The notes under the pieces were generated by a model, which ran no database searches, was not told the DNA's origin, and saw only the letters and a program-made list of their open reading frames with translations. Below, one piece after another: positions 41,315 through 53,519 of a stretch of DNA of 64,000 bases (within the stretch, counting starts at the first letter, position 1; the number at the start of each line of letters is the position of its first letter). Position numbers and translations under genes: made by a program. Source of the DNA: Mesorhizobium sp. M9A.F.Ca.ET.002.03.1.2 (GTDB lineage: Bacteria > Pseudomonadota > Alphaproteobacteria > Rhizobiales > Rhizobiaceae); contig NZ_CP034443.1 of the NCBI RefSeq assembly GCF_003952365.1, positions 6,255,001-6,319,000 of the forward strand, read 5' to 3'.

Positions 41315-42604
41315 TCAGCCACCCTTGCGCAGCGCGCAGACGTAAAACCCGTCGGTACCGCTCAGCGCCGGCGACAGCGAAATGCCGCCTGCGGCGCCGA
41401 TACGTGCGGCCGCTTCATGGCCCGGAAAGCGGCTGTTCCAGAGCTGGCGGTGATCAACCGGGACAAAGCCGCTGTTAAGATCCAGGAAGGCAGCGACCTG
41501 CTCGCCATTCTCCTCGTCGAACACCGAGCAGGTGATGTAGACCAGCAGCCCGCCTGGTTTGACGAAGGCTTTGGCTGCGTCGAGGATCGCCGACTGCTCG
41601 CCCTTGCGGGCGTCGAGCTGCTTCTGCGTCAGCCGCCATTTGGCGTCGGGCCGGCGCCGCCAGGTGCCGCTGCCGGTGCAGGGCGCATCGACCAGGACGA
41701 TGTCCATGTGGCCCGAAAGCGGCTCAAGTTCCGCCGGCTTGGTGACGATTTGCACATTGCGGTTTTCCGAACGGCGGATGCGGTCGAAGATCGGCGCCAG
41801 CCGCGCCTTTTCGGCATCATGAGCAAAGACCTGGCCGCGATTGTCCATCGCCGCCGACAGTGCCAGCGTCTTGCCGCCGGCGCCGGCGCAAAAGTCGAGG
41901 ACCTGCATCCCGGCCTCCGCGCCAGCCAGCGTGGCGGCGATTTGCGAGCCTTCGTCCTGAACCTCGAACCAGCCTTTCTGGAAGGCCGGTTCGGCCTGCA
42001 CGTTGGGGTGCCGGCCGTCACCCACGATCGGCGGGATGCGGATGCCGTGCGGCGCGATCGGCGCAGCCCTGGCGCCGGTCTCGGCCAGTTCGGCGAGCAC
42101 CTTGCTGCGATCGGCCCGCAGCGTGTTGACCCTCAGATCCAGCGGCGGGCGGGTCGCCAGCGCCGCGCCTTCGTCGACCCAGCTGGCGCCGAAGGCCTGC
42201 TCGAAAGGCGGCTCGCACCAATCCGGAATATCGGCGCGCACCGCCGGCGGCGCATCGGCAAGCCTGCCATCGGCGACCGCCTCCAACTCGTCGGCGTTGA
42301 GCAGCGGCGGCGCGAACTTGTCGCCATCGAGCGCTTCGTTCAGCGACTGCGCCGTCTGGCCCCATTCGAGCAGCAGAGCGCCGAAAGCGATGGCGCGCGG
42401 CGTGTCTTCGCCTAGCAAAAACCCGGCCGAGCGCTTCCGGCGCAGCGCGTCGTAGACGATGTTGCCGATCGCCGCGCGATCGCCGCCGCCGGCAAAGCGA
42501 TGCGACAGACCCCAGTCCTTCAGCGCATCGGCCACCGGCCGGTGACGCTGGCCGATATCCTCCAGCACTTCGATGGCTGCCGCCAGCCGTCCGCCCAGTC
42601 TCAT
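41315..42604 (-). CDS. rsmB: RsmB/NOP-family 16S rRNA m5C methyltransferase
   Basis: The 429-aa SAM-dependent RNA methyltransferase has an N-terminal NusB-like helical domain and a C-terminal Rossmann domain. Motif I is VLDFCAGAGGKTLALSAAM near residue 235. The two catalytic cysteines lie in VDAPCTGSGTWRRRPDAKW and in VYITCSVFDEENGEQ. The order of motifs is that of RsmB/NOP2 proteins. Exact site specificity (C967 in RsmB) is by family analogy. Confidence 0.85.
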   Translation of the reverse strand: MRLGGRLAAAIEVLEDIGQRHRPVADALKDWGLSHRFAGGGDRAAIGNIVYDALRRKRSAGFLLGEDTPRAIAFGALLLEWGQTAQSLNEALDGDKFAPPLLNADELEAVADGRLADAPPAVRADIPDWCEPPFEQAFGASWVDEGAALATRPPLDLRVNTLRADRSKVLAELAETGARAAPIAPHGIRIPPIVGDGRHPNVQAEPAFQKGWFEVQDEGSQIAATLAGAEAGMQVLDFCAGAGGKTLALSAAMDNRGQVFAHDAEKARLAPIFDRIRRSENRNVQIVTKPAELEPLSGHMDIVLVDAPCTGSGTWRRRPDAKWRLTQKQLDARKGEQSAILDAAKAFVKPGGLLVYITCSVFDEENGEQVAAFLDLNSGFVPVDHRQLWNSRFPGHEAAARIGAAGGISLSPALSGTDGFYVCALRKGG

Positions 42605-42948
42605 CTTTGTCTTCCATTATTCAGCAAATCAATTCCGGCCCTGCTCTTAGAGCTTTTCATGCCGTGAATGAAACAGTTCTGTTTGCCCGATGGCGAAACG
42701 AACCATCCGGAAGGCGGCGAGTGTCCGTCGATGCATCGCGAGCCGCCCCGACCAAGTGGGCGCCGGCCTGCGGAAAACAAACAACTCGGTCAATACATGA
42801 CAAGTCTCTAATGCGCGCAACTGGCGCGCACAAGCATGCCGCTTGGAGCAACGCTCTGCTTTCCAAGTTTTTCGGTTGCGAATACTCTCCCCGCTGTGAT
42901 TCGCGTCGCAGAAAAGGCGGAGCCGCGGATCGATACGAGGAGAGGGCA
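42605..42948. other. 344-bp divergent promoter region of rsmB and aqpZ
   Basis: No gene or repeat is apparent. A good ribosome site for aqpZ (GGAGAGGG) lies at its right end. Confidence 0.4.
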
Positions 42949-43626
42949 ATGAAAACTTATCTGGCGGAAGTTCTGGGCACATTTCTACTGGTGTTCATCG
43001 GTACGGCTTCGGTGGTGACGGGCGGCTTCGGCGGCGCGTTGCCGCTGGGCCAGGAAGGCATCGGCCTTGCGTTCGGTATCGGCCTGATTGCGGCGGCCTA
43101 TGCGATCGGCCCGATTTCGGGCGCGCATCTCAACCCGGCGGTGACGCTCGGCGTGTTCCTTGCCGGCCGGATGCAGGCCAAGGATGTCGTCCCCTATTGG
43201 ATCGCGCAGGTCATCGGCGCCATCATCGCTTCGCTGGCGCTGTGGATCATCGTCTCCGGGCAGGTCGGCGGACATACCGGCGGCTTCGGCGCCAATGGCT
43301 GGGACGCGACGAAATGGGGCGTCAGCTCGGCATTCCTGTGGGAATTGATCGGAACCTTTACCTTCGTCACGGTGATCCTCGGCGTCACCAGCGGCAGCCA
43401 CGCGACGGCCTTTGCCGGCCTGGTCATCGGGCTGACGCTGGCGGGGCTGCACTTCGCCATCATTCCGGTGACCGGCACATCGCTCAATCCAGCCCGCTCG
43501 ATCGGCCCGGCGCTGTTTTCGGGCAGTGCCGCGATCGGCCAGCTCTGGCTGTTCATCGTCGCACCGCTGATCGGCGGCGCGATCGCAGGCGTGGTCGCCA
43601 AGACGCGCATCTTCGAGAAAGACTGA
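42949..43626 (+). CDS. aqpZ: Aquaporin Z
   Basis: The 225-aa inner-membrane water channel has six membrane helices and two half-helices carrying NPA motifs: SGAHLNPAVTLG near 59-70 and TSLNPARSIGPA near 179-190. Narrow-pore residues typical of water-selective channels (His in the LAGLHFAIIPVTG region, Arg after the second NPA) are present, favouring AqpZ over the glycerol facilitator GlpF. The start at 42949 follows GGAGAGGG. Confidence 0.93.
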   Translation: MKTYLAEVLGTFLLVFIGTASVVTGGFGGALPLGQEGIGLAFGIGLIAAAYAIGPISGAHLNPAVTLGVFLAGRMQAKDVVPYWIAQVIGAIIASLALWIIVSGQVGGHTGGFGANGWDATKWGVSSAFLWELIGTFTFVTVILGVTSGSHATAFAGLVIGLTLAGLHFAIIPVTGTSLNPARSIGPALFSGSAAIGQLWLFIVAPLIGGAIAGVVAKTRIFEKD

Positions 43627-43650
43627 CGGCCAAAGGCCTGAATCAAGAAA

Positions 43651-43676
43651 GGCGCGGGCCTAGCCCGCGCCTTTTT
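43651..43676. terminator. Bidirectional terminator between aqpZ and katG
   Basis: A perfect 9-bp GC-rich stem (GGCGCGGGC / GCCCGCGCC) with a 3-base loop is followed by TTTTT on the plus strand and preceded by AAGAAA. It stands between the convergent aqpZ and katG genes and can serve both. Confidence 0.9.
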
Positions 43677-43699
43677 GTTTGGACAGGGCCTTTCCCGGC

Positions 43700-46039
<2,340 letters not shown>

Positions 46040-46041
46040 TT

Positions 46042-46950
46042 ATGATTGGTCTCACCGTCCGGCAGATGCAATATTTCGAGGCGCTGGCGCAGACGCTTCA
46101 CTTCGGCCGCGCCGCGAAGCTGGCCGGCGTCAGCCAGCCGGCGCTGTCCTCGCAGATCGCGGAGATGGAGCTGCGGCTCAACTGCCGGCTGTTCGAGCGC
46201 GGCGGCAAATCGGTGCGGATGACCGACGAGGCGCTGGGCATGCTGCCGCGCATCGAGCGCATTCTTGCCGACATACGCGAGATCGAGACCGCGGCCCGGC
46301 GCGGCCGCCCGGCCATGGAAGGCCGCTTCCGGCTCGGCATCATCCCGACGGTGGCGCCCTATCTCCTGCCGCATGTGCTGCCGGAGCTGAAACGGCAGTT
46401 TCCGGCCTTGCAGCTCGAACTGCGCGAAGCGGTGACCGCGTCGCTGGTCGAGGATACCACCACGGGACGGCTCGACGCCTTCATCGCCGCGCTTCCCCTC
46501 GACCAGCCCGGCCTGATCACCGAAGAGCTCTTCCGCGACCGCTTCTTCCTGGCCGTGCCGACCGGCGATCCCGCCTTCGCCTCGCCGCCGGTTCCACCGG
46601 AAAGCCCGGCGCTGGAAAGGCTGATGCTGCTGGAGGAAGGCCATTGCCTGCGCGAACAGGCGCTCGCCGTCTGCGGCAGCGTGCGGCCGGTGGCGATGGC
46701 AAGCTACGGCGCGACCAGCCTGACGACGCTCTTACAGATGGTGGCGCATGGGCTCGGCGTCACGCTCATTCCGGAAATGGCGGCAGGCCCGGCCGGCGCC
46801 ATGCGAGACCTGAAGATCGTGCCGTTCCAGGAGCCGATGCCGCAACGCACGATCTGCCTCGCATGGCGGCGCAACAAGGTTCGCCACGACGAATGCGTCG
46901 AGCTGGCGAAGATTATTCGGGGGTTGGGAGAGGTGGTGTTGGCGGCGTGA
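46042..46950 (+). CDS. oxyR: OxyR-type hydrogen peroxide-sensing LysR regulator
   Basis: The 302-aa LysR-family activator has the helix-turn-helix at about residues 18-40 (FGRAAKLAGVSQPALSSQI). The peroxide-sensing pair Cys202 and Cys211 lies in EGHCLREQALAVC, with the 8-residue spacing and flanking sequence of E. coli OxyR. It is divergent from katG, its expected target. Confidence 0.93.
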   Translation: MIGLTVRQMQYFEALAQTLHFGRAAKLAGVSQPALSSQIAEMELRLNCRLFERGGKSVRMTDEALGMLPRIERILADIREIETAARRGRPAMEGRFRLGIIPTVAPYLLPHVLPELKRQFPALQLELREAVTASLVEDTTTGRLDAFIAALPLDQPGLITEELFRDRFFLAVPTGDPAFASPPVPPESPALERLMLLEEGHCLREQALAVCGSVRPVAMASYGATSLTTLLQMVAHGLGVTLIPEMAAGPAGAMRDLKIVPFQEPMPQRTICLAWRRNKVRHDECVELAKIIRGLGEVVLAA

Positions 46951-47309
46951 GGCGCAGGTGCCGCATACTTGCCAGTCAAAGTTCGCTTTCGACCTAAAGG
47001 GGGCGACCAACTCCCAGCCGACAGGTCGGCTGGCGCGAAAGCGGACGTCGGGTGCACCGTTCGAATCGCATCCGGCGCGCCAACTACCGCCAAGGGCCGC
47101 CATGATTAAGCCAGAGCCGCATCGGCTACGCTGGTCGAGATCGGCATATATTCGGGAGCGGAGGCAAGGCGGCTCTCGGCGGTGAAAAATTCGAATCGCT
47201 TGGAGTGAAGCTGCAGGGTTGCGCCATCACTGGGCGCACTTGGCTCAATTCGATCGACCTGAATCGGCCAGCGCATCTTGCTTGAAGCGGATTCGCTCTT
47301 TCGGCGCGA
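46951..47309. other. 359-bp stretch without a gene
   Basis: No convincing frame, repeat or terminator is visible between oxyR and the VOC-family gene on the opposite strand. Confidence 0.4.
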
Positions 47310-47669
47310 TCACGCCGGTGGAAAGGGCCGCGAGGGCGGCGTCGCCAGCGTGAGCAGGTTGCCGTCTGGATCACGTACCTGCGCCAGCGTCGAATAATCG
47401 CCCTCGATGTCGTCTCCGAGTGCAATCCCCAACCCCTGCAGCCTGCGGCGCTCGGCCGCGACATCGTCGACGTAAAGGAATATCACACCTCTGTCGGCGA
47501 TCTCGTTGCTGGTTGAAAGCATGACCCCGCCCTGGTCGGAAAGCTCCCACTGCACCAGCGTGTCCATCGGCCGGTAATCCGGCCCACGACCGAGCAGCTT
47601 CGTATACCAGCCTTCGGCCGCCGCAAGGTCCGCGGTCAGCAATGCGGTGTAGATCTTCCGCAGGTTCAT
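47310..47669 (-). CDS. VOC-superfamily (glyoxalase/bleomycin-resistance fold) protein
   Basis: The 119-aa single-module VOC protein has the strand-helix start KIYTALLTADLAAAEGWYTKLLGRGPDYRP and ends with VRDPDGNLLTLATPP, where the Glu/metal ligand is replaced by Leu (NLLTL). Such short VOC proteins act as lyases, dioxygenases or binding proteins; the role here is unknown. It is convergent with nothing and divergent from the SRPBCC genes. Confidence 0.85.
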   Translation of the reverse strand: MNLRKIYTALLTADLAAAEGWYTKLLGRGPDYRPMDTLVQWELSDQGGVMLSTSNEIADRGVIFLYVDDVAAERRRLQGLGIALGDDIEGDYSTLAQVRDPDGNLLTLATPPSRPFPPA

Positions 47670-47864
47670 TTGCTTTCTCCGGACTAAGCTCGGCGTTAAC
47701 TCCTCCTCGACCAGAAAGGTTCCGTGCCATTTGGAATGTGCGGCCGCGCCGTTTTTTCAGTCAATGAGAGACTTCCCGATAAGGCGCAGCGCGACAAAAG
47801 GCGCGGCGGCCGGAACGATCCACATGAGATGACGTTTTGTGTGAGATCGCTCAAGGGAAGCGTC

Positions 47865-48356
47865 ATGAACAATCTGCAACTCACGCGCAATCCAATCGCC
47901 AAGACCGGAATGCTCATCCGCAAGCCGGTCGAGCATGTATTCGAAGCGATTGTGAACCCCGGCGTGACGACGAAGTTCTGGTTCAGCAAGGGCAGCGGAA
48001 GGCTCGAGACCGGCAAGGCGGTCACGTGGGAATGGGAGAGCCACGATGTCTCCATCGAGGTGACGCCGAAGGTCGTGGAGCCCAACAAGCGGGTGGTGAT
48101 CGAGTGGCCTGGCTATAGCGGCCCGACGACTGTGGAATGGACGTTCCAATCCATTCCCGGCGGCACGACCTTTGTACGCGTGCAGGAATCCGGATGGACG
48201 GGAGATGCCGATAAGCTCATGCGCTATGTCGCCGATTCCACGCAAGGCTTCACGCTTTTGCTTGCGGGGCTAAAGGCGTGGCTCGAGCACGGCATCCAGT
48301 TGAACCTGACGCTCGATCGCTATCCGAAGGATATCGAGGACCAACAGTTCGAGTAA
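47865..48356 (+). CDS. SRPBCC-family (AHSA1-like) protein
   Basis: The 163-aa protein has an AHSA1/START-like fold with the start KPVEHVFEAIVNPGVTTKFWFSKGSGRLETGK near 21-52, and an ending with ADKLMRYVADSTQGFTLLLAGLKAWLEHG. AHSA1-like bacterial proteins bind hydrophobic ligands; function is otherwise unknown. The start at 47865 follows AAGGGAAG. It is followed 108 bp later by a second SRPBCC gene. Confidence 0.85.
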   Translation: MNNLQLTRNPIAKTGMLIRKPVEHVFEAIVNPGVTTKFWFSKGSGRLETGKAVTWEWESHDVSIEVTPKVVEPNKRVVIEWPGYSGPTTVEWTFQSIPGGTTFVRVQESGWTGDADKLMRYVADSTQGFTLLLAGLKAWLEHGIQLNLTLDRYPKDIEDQQFE

Positions 48357-48464
48357 GACCGAGCGGAAACTCGTCGTGCAGAAAATTTGGGACCAGCAGC
48401 CGGCGGTATCGGAGAAAGGCCCTTCGGGTCAGGCGATCAAACCACGTGATCCAAGGAGGAAAAT

Positions 48465-48911
48465 ATGGACCGAAAACTCGTTGAGCCCGACGTGAGCGAT
48501 CGACCGCATGATACGCGCGTCGAGCGAGTGATGAGCGCCTCATGCCAAGCCATCTACAGGAGCTTCACGACGGACTGGGAGGGCTGGTTCGCACTCGAAG
48601 GCGCTCTCATCGCCGATCCGGTCCTGAACGGCCAGTTGTTCTTCGTGGTGGAGCACGAGGGCAAACGCCATCCCCATTACGGTCGCTTTCTCACGCTGGA
48701 GCCTGACCGCAAGGTCGAACTGACATGGCTCACGGGCACGGATGGCACGCAGGGCGCAGAGACCGTGCTTTCTGTCGATCTTGAGCCGCGCGCAGGTGGA
48801 TGTACGCTGACGCTAATCCACCGCGGCTTCTACGACCAAGAGCACGCAGATCATCACGGCAAATCTTGGGAGCAGATTCTTGCCGGGCTCGACAAGCGCC
48901 TGACGAACTGA
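48465..48911 (+). CDS. SRPBCC-domain protein
   Basis: The 148-aa protein contains IYRSFTTDWEGWFAL near the N-terminus and LTWLTGTDGTQGAETVLSVDLEPRAGGCTLTLIHRGF in the middle, the strand pattern of AHSA1-type SRPBCC proteins. AAGGAGG lies 7 bases before the ATG. It probably forms a unit with the preceding SRPBCC gene. Confidence 0.85.
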   Translation: MDRKLVEPDVSDRPHDTRVERVMSASCQAIYRSFTTDWEGWFALEGALIADPVLNGQLFFVVEHEGKRHPHYGRFLTLEPDRKVELTWLTGTDGTQGAETVLSVDLEPRAGGCTLTLIHRGFYDQEHADHHGKSWEQILAGLDKRLTN

Positions 48912-48974
48912 CGATAACTAACCGAGAGATCACGGCGCCGCGCGCCGCCGTGAAAGCGGCGCTAACGAACATCC

Positions 48975-49139
48975 TGCTCAACCGGCCCCGTGCGGCTAGC
49001 CGGCGACAGAATTCCTCGGGCCACCACAGCATGGAGGCCATTCCGCCCATGACGAGAAGTATCGGCTGCTGGGCCGGATTGCCGACGCTCTGCGTCGCGA
49101 GATCGACCCCATCGGCACGGGGATCACCAGATCGTTCAT
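48975..49139 (-). pseudogene. N-terminal fragment of an alpha/beta hydrolase gene
   Basis: The minus strand reads ADGVDLATQSVGNPAQQPILLVMGG followed by MLWWPEEFCRRLAARG, the N-terminal strand and oxyanion-loop region of alpha/beta hydrolases related to aclacinomycin methylesterase. It then runs into non-matching sequence before the nucleophile. Only about 50 residues remain, directly downstream of the GST gene. Confidence 0.6.
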
Positions 49140-49717
49140 GCCAGGCCTTCGCGGCGCAGAGCCGCTTGAACGGCAGGCCGCACTTCGATGCGCGCGATGT
49201 AATCGCGAAGCGGCTCGGGCAGTGGAAATCCGAGCTCCGCCGCGCCGCGGGCCAACTGGAACAGATAAGGATCCGCGACGGTGAAGGTCTCCCCGAACAG
49301 ATACCCCCGCTCCAGCCGGCCCGCGGCGAAGCGAAGCCAGTGCAGTATTTCCTGGGTGACCGGCTCCCTGACGTCTTCTGGAAGCGCCAGGTACGTGGGA
49401 AAGCGCTTGTGAATCTCGGTCGCGATGAAGCTCAGCATCTCGAGCAGGCGGTAGCGGCCCAGATGACCGTGCGGCGCGAGCTCCGGCGCGCGATCCGCGA
49501 CCCAGGCTAGGATCGCGACATTCTCGGTCAGCACCTCTCCGTCGTCGAACACGAGAGCGGGTACATAGCCCGTCGGATTGATATCGGTATAGCGGCCACC
49601 CCCTTCGATCTGCTTGGTCTCGATGTCGACCTTGACCACGTCGAACTGAATTCCAGCCTCCAGCATCGCGATATGGTCGGCCAGGCTGGAGAAACCGGGC
49701 GCAGAGTAGAGCTTCAT
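49136..49717 (-). CDS. Glutathione S-transferase
   Basis: The 193-aa GST has an N-terminal MKLYSAPGFSSLADHIAMLEAGI start and the NPTGYVPALVFDDGEVLTENVAILAWVAD segment for glutathione binding. The C-terminal helical domain contains FTVADPYLF. The start at 49717 follows GGAAGGAGT, and the frame upstream of it is not part of the protein. It resembles the beta/GstA-type GSTs of proteobacteria. Confidence 0.9.
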   Translation of the reverse strand: MKLYSAPGFSSLADHIAMLEAGIQFDVVKVDIETKQIEGGGRYTDINPTGYVPALVFDDGEVLTENVAILAWVADRAPELAPHGHLGRYRLLEMLSFIATEIHKRFPTYLALPEDVREPVTQEILHWLRFAAGRLERGYLFGETFTVADPYLFQLARGAAELGFPLPEPLRDYIARIEVRPAVQAALRREGLA

Positions 49718-49946
49718 CGGTCGACTCCTTCCATTGTGCTTGCATTTAACAACTGGTTGCAATCTAGGTCTACTGCTGCGATTATGCAAGCGGTTTTGAA
49801 GGACGACGGAATATGGGCGCGAACACCGATCAGGCTGCCCGATCAATCTCACGCTGGAAGTGCTCAGCGCCACAAGCAAAAGGCGATCCCCCGACAAGCG
49901 CTTATCCGATCGTTTTCGGCGCTCGCGCGATCGCACAAAAAGAGAT

Positions 49947-51044
49947 TCACGGAACAAAGATCAGAAATACGTAGGTAAAAAAGACTACCAGGTGGACCAG
50001 ACCGGTCAGGAACGTCGTTCTTTCGTTGCTGAAGCTGACACTGCTTATGAAAAGCGCCAAGACCAAAAGTACGGTGTCAGAAGCAGGGAGCCCGAGGGTT
50101 AGGCCCCTTCCCGTCAGCAGGCTCGCGGCCGCGACTGCCGGTATCGTCAAACCGATTGTCGCGCAAGCCGAACCCATCGCGACATTCAAACCGCGCTGCA
50201 GCTCGTTGTTGAGTGCGGCACGAACCGCTGAAACGGATTCCGGCATCAGGACCAGGCCCGCGATCAATGCCCCAACAATGGCATCGGCCTGGGTCACCTG
50301 GTAAGCAATGAGCGCATCTTCAACGCTGGCGGCGACTTGCTCGGCGAGCATGACAATTCCGATCAGTCCGATTACCAAGAGCAGGGCGCTCGCCGAGATG
50401 CTCTCATGAGGGGCAGCCCGCGTCGAAGCGCCGTGCGCTTCGAGGAAATCGTCCCGGTGCCGGACCGTCTGCGCGAACAGGAAACCCGTATAGAGCAGCA
50501 CTGAAAGTGCGCTCACAAAACCAAGTTGAGCCGCCGAAAATGTGCCAGGATCCGTAGCTCGCGTATAGGTCGGCAGAATAAGCGTCATGACGGTCAGCGC
50601 GATCAGGACCGCCAAATAGGCGCTGGTCCCTTGTCGAACGATTGTCTGCTTGCGATGACGCCAGCCGCCAAGCGTGAGACACGTGCCGACAACCCCGGTG
50701 GATGTGATCATCACCGTCGAGAAGACGGACTCGCGTGCAAGCGTGGGGTTGTTCTCTCCATGCAGCATCATGGAAACGATGATCGATACTTCGATGGCCG
50801 TCACGGCAATGGTCAGCACCAACGTGCCGTAGGGCTCCCCTACACGCCGAGCCACCGCCTCGGCGTGGTCGAGCACCACAAAGATGGTGGTGAACATGAT
50901 AGCGCTCGAAAGCGCTCCGATAACGATCCTGATGTTGAGGGAATCTTGGTCTACCGAGAGCCCGCTGGCCCTGACCGCGATGGCCGTAACCAGGGCGGCC
51001 AGCGGCATCGCATAAGAAACCGCCGATCTTGCGAAACCACTCAT
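49947..51044 (-). CDS. chaA: Ca2+(Na+)/H+ antiporter, ChaA-like
   Basis: The 365-aa membrane protein of the CaCA superfamily has about eleven helices. The first alpha repeat is GEPYGTLVLTIAVTAIEV near 69-86, with the acidic residue that defines the family. The second is LIAGLVLMPESVSAVRAALNNELQRGLNVAMGSACATIG near 261-299. It exchanges cations for protons in the inner membrane. Specificity among Ca2+, Na+ and K+ cannot be read. Confidence 0.88.
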   Translation of the reverse strand: MSGFARSAVSYAMPLAALVTAIAVRASGLSVDQDSLNIRIVIGALSSAIMFTTIFVVLDHAEAVARRVGEPYGTLVLTIAVTAIEVSIIVSMMLHGENNPTLARESVFSTVMITSTGVVGTCLTLGGWRHRKQTIVRQGTSAYLAVLIALTVMTLILPTYTRATDPGTFSAAQLGFVSALSVLLYTGFLFAQTVRHRDDFLEAHGASTRAAPHESISASALLLVIGLIGIVMLAEQVAASVEDALIAYQVTQADAIVGALIAGLVLMPESVSAVRAALNNELQRGLNVAMGSACATIGLTIPAVAAASLLTGRGLTLGLPASDTVLLVLALFISSVSFSNERTTFLTGLVHLVVFFTYVFLIFVP

Positions 51045-51290
51045 TGCAGCCTTTGCGCTTCCGCGAATCTTGGGGGAAAGCCTAATGCATGTCGCCCAAA
51101 AGTGCGCAGCGGTTTTGGGATAACGACATGCATAAAAACAAGAACTTAAAGCGCGTCGCGTGAATCCTTTCAGACGCGACGCGGTTTAGAGCATCTTGCG
51201 CAAACCGGCAGGCCCCATCGGCTGGCGTTCGACTCCTCACAAACGGCATCACCGCGGCTCCACAAGATGCCGCAGGATTGCGACCTTGGC

Positions 51291-53057
51291 TCACGCCGTC
51301 TTCGCCGCCACCAGCCCCAGCTCCTCGACCATCGCCTCGCGCATCAAAAACTTCTGCGGCTTGCCTGTCACCGTCATCGGCAGTTCGCTGCGGAAGCGGA
51401 TGTGGCGCGGGATCTTGTAGTGGGCGATCTGGTCCTTACAGAAGGCCTTGATTTCCTGCTCGGTGGCGATCTGGCCGGGCTTCAGCACGACCCAGGCGCA
51501 AAGCTCCTCGCCGTATTTCGGGTCAGGAATACCGAACACCTGCACTTCCCTGACTTTGGGATGACGATAGAGGAACTCCTCGACCTCGCGCGGATAGACG
51601 TTCTCGCCGCCGCGGATGACCATGTCCTTGACCCGGCCGACGATGTTGCAATAGCCCTCGGCATCGATGGTGGCGAGGTCGCCAGTGTGCATCCAACCGT
51701 CGGCGTCGATCGCCTCGCTGGTCTTTTCCTCGTCGTCCCAATAGCCTTTCATCACGGAATAGCCGCGCGTGCAGAGCTCGCCCGGCGCGCCGACCGCAAC
51801 GGTGGCGCCGTCGGCATCGATCGCCTTGACCTCGACATGGGGATGGACGCGCCCGACCGTCGAGACGCGCTTTTCCAGCGGATCGTCGACGCTGCTCTGG
51901 AACGACACCGGGCTGGTCTCGGTCATGCCATAGGCGATGGTCACCTCTTCCATGTGCATCAGCGACACCACCTTCTTCATCACTTCGATGGGGCACGGCG
52001 AGCCGGCCATGATGCCGGTGCGCAGGCTGGTAAGATCGAAGGACTGAAAATCGGGATGATCGAGCAGGCCGACGAACATGGTCGGCACGCCGTAGAGGCC
52101 GGTGCAGCGCTCGCCCGCCGCCGCTTTCAGCGTGGCGCCGGCATCGAAGCCCTCCCCCGGGAAAACCATGGTGGCGCCCTTGGTGACGCAGCCGATCGTG
52201 CCCATCGACATGCCGAAGCAGTGATAGAGCGGCACCGGGATGCACAGCCGGTCGTCGACGGTGAGCCTGATCGCCGAGGTGACGAAATTGCCGTTGTTGA
52301 CGATGTTGTTGTGGGTCAGCGTCGCGCCCTTGGGGGCGCCTGTCGTGCCTGAGGTGAACTGGATGTTGATGGCGTCGTCGGGCTTCAGCCCCTCGGAGAT
52401 GCGGTCGAGGCTGTCATGCTCGTCGCGTCCTGCCATCGCCAGCACGTCGGCGAAATTGAACATGCCGGGCGAATTCTCCTCGCCCATGCGGATAACGATC
52501 TTCAGCGCCGGCAATTTTTTCGCCTCGAGCTTGCCCGGCGTCGCCGTCGCGATCTCCGGCGCCAGCGTTTCGATCATGCCGAGATAGTCGGAGGTTTTGA
52601 ACCTGGCCGCCGTGACCAGCGCCTTACAGTCGACCTTGTTCAGCGCGTAGTCCAGCTCGGTCAGTCGGTAGGCCGGGTTGATGTTGACCAGGATCAGGCC
52701 GATGCGCGCGGTGGCGAATTGCGTCACCAGCCACTCCCAGCGGTTGGGCGACCAGATGCCGACGCGGTCGCCCTTTTCCAGGCCGAGCGCCAGGAAACCG
52801 GCGGCCAGCGCATCGACGGTGTCGTACAGCTCGCTCCAGGTGAAGCGCTTGTCCTGGTCGACGAAGACGGCGGCATCGAGCGTGCCGTATTTGCTGACCG
52901 TATCGGAAAGCAGCGCCGGGATCGTCTGCTGCAGCAGCGGCACGGTGCGCTCGCCCGATACATGCGCCTTGCCGTCGACCGGCGCGACGAAGGTGCCGTC
53001 CTTGCGCGGGCCGCGCAGGTTGGTGGCGTTCTTCAACTCGTCGAGATTGATCGGCAT
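51291..53057 (-). CDS. AMP-dependent acyl-CoA synthetase
   Basis: The 588-aa enzyme activates a carboxylic acid to its CoA ester. AMP-binding motifs are [18 protein letters not shown] near 208-225 (P-loop), the [12 protein letters not shown] core near 350, and the hinge [23 protein letters not shown] near 455, followed by the catalytic Lys in [10 protein letters not shown]. It belongs to the YngI/AcsF-like medium-chain group; the actual acid is unknown. The start at 53057 follows GGAGGAGACAG. Confidence 0.92.
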   Translation of the reverse strand: MPINLDELKNATNLRGPRKDGTFVAPVDGKAHVSGERTVPLLQQTIPALLSDTVSKYGTLDAAVFVDQDKRFTWSELYDTVDALAAGFLALGLEKGDRVGIWSPNRWEWLVTQFATARIGLILVNINPAYRLTELDYALNKVDCKALVTAARFKTSDYLGMIETLAPEIATATPGKLEAKKLPALKIVIRMGEENSPGMFNFADVLAMAGRDEHDSLDRISEGLKPDDAINIQFTSGTTGAPKGATLTHNNIVNNGNFVTSAIRLTVDDRLCIPVPLYHCFGMSMGTIGCVTKGATMVFPGEGFDAGATLKAAAGERCTGLYGVPTMFVGLLDHPDFQSFDLTSLRTGIMAGSPCPIEVMKKVVSLMHMEEVTIAYGMTETSPVSFQSSVDDPLEKRVSTVGRVHPHVEVKAIDADGATVAVGAPGELCTRGYSVMKGYWDDEEKTSEAIDADGWMHTGDLATIDAEGYCNIVGRVKDMVIRGGENVYPREVEEFLYRHPKVREVQVFGIPDPKYGEELCAWVVLKPGQIATEQEIKAFCKDQIAHYKIPRHIRFRSELPMTVTGKPQKFLMREAMVEELGLVAAKTA

Positions 53058-53190
53058 CGCTGTCTCCTCCACGGACAAACCCGAGTCTATCAGCCTGCCC
53101 GGGCGGTGGAAATCCCGCCGATGGTATGGGCAGGGCTTCGAAGTCAGGTCGCACCTCAAGTCGGAGCCCTGTGAGGGAAGGCGCCGAAAC

Positions 53191-53210
53191 AAAAAACCCG
53201 CCTCGGCGGG
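53191..53210 (-). terminator. Rho-independent terminator for minus-strand transcripts
   Basis: On the minus strand CCCGC-CGAG-GCGGG is followed by TTTTTT. It lies 310 bp beyond hisG and ahead of the acyl-CoA synthetase gene, so it can end the his transcript. Confidence 0.7.
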
Positions 53211-53329
53211 CGGGTCGTTGGCGCAAATTCGCACCATGCTCGAATTGATAGCATAAGTGACGGCACAAAGCAAGAACAAACATGCCATGCTTCAGGGGGC
53301 AATCGCTCCAGGTTGGCGCTGCCCCTCAT

Positions 53330-53500
53330 CGCCCTCCCGGGCACTTCTCCCCGTATAGTGACGGGGAGAAGGACGCCTTCGCAAAGGATTTCGCCAATCT
53401 CCAGCGATGCAGAAATGGCGCCAGCGTTGCGGCCAAGTCCCTTCTCCCCGTCCTTCACGGGGAGAAGGTCCCGGCAGGGGGTTGAGGGGCGGCGCCGACA
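53330..53500. repeat. Rhizobial palindromic intergenic repeat (RIME-like)
   Basis: Two palindromes built on CTTCTCCCC...GGGGAGAAG (near 53347-53372 and 53441-53468), followed by a GGGGTTGAGGGGC-type tail, sit in the non-coding space downstream of hisG. The pattern matches mosaic elements scattered between rhizobial genes. They can form stable RNA hairpins. Confidence 0.7.
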
Positions 53501-53519
53501 TCAACACGAGTTGGACGAG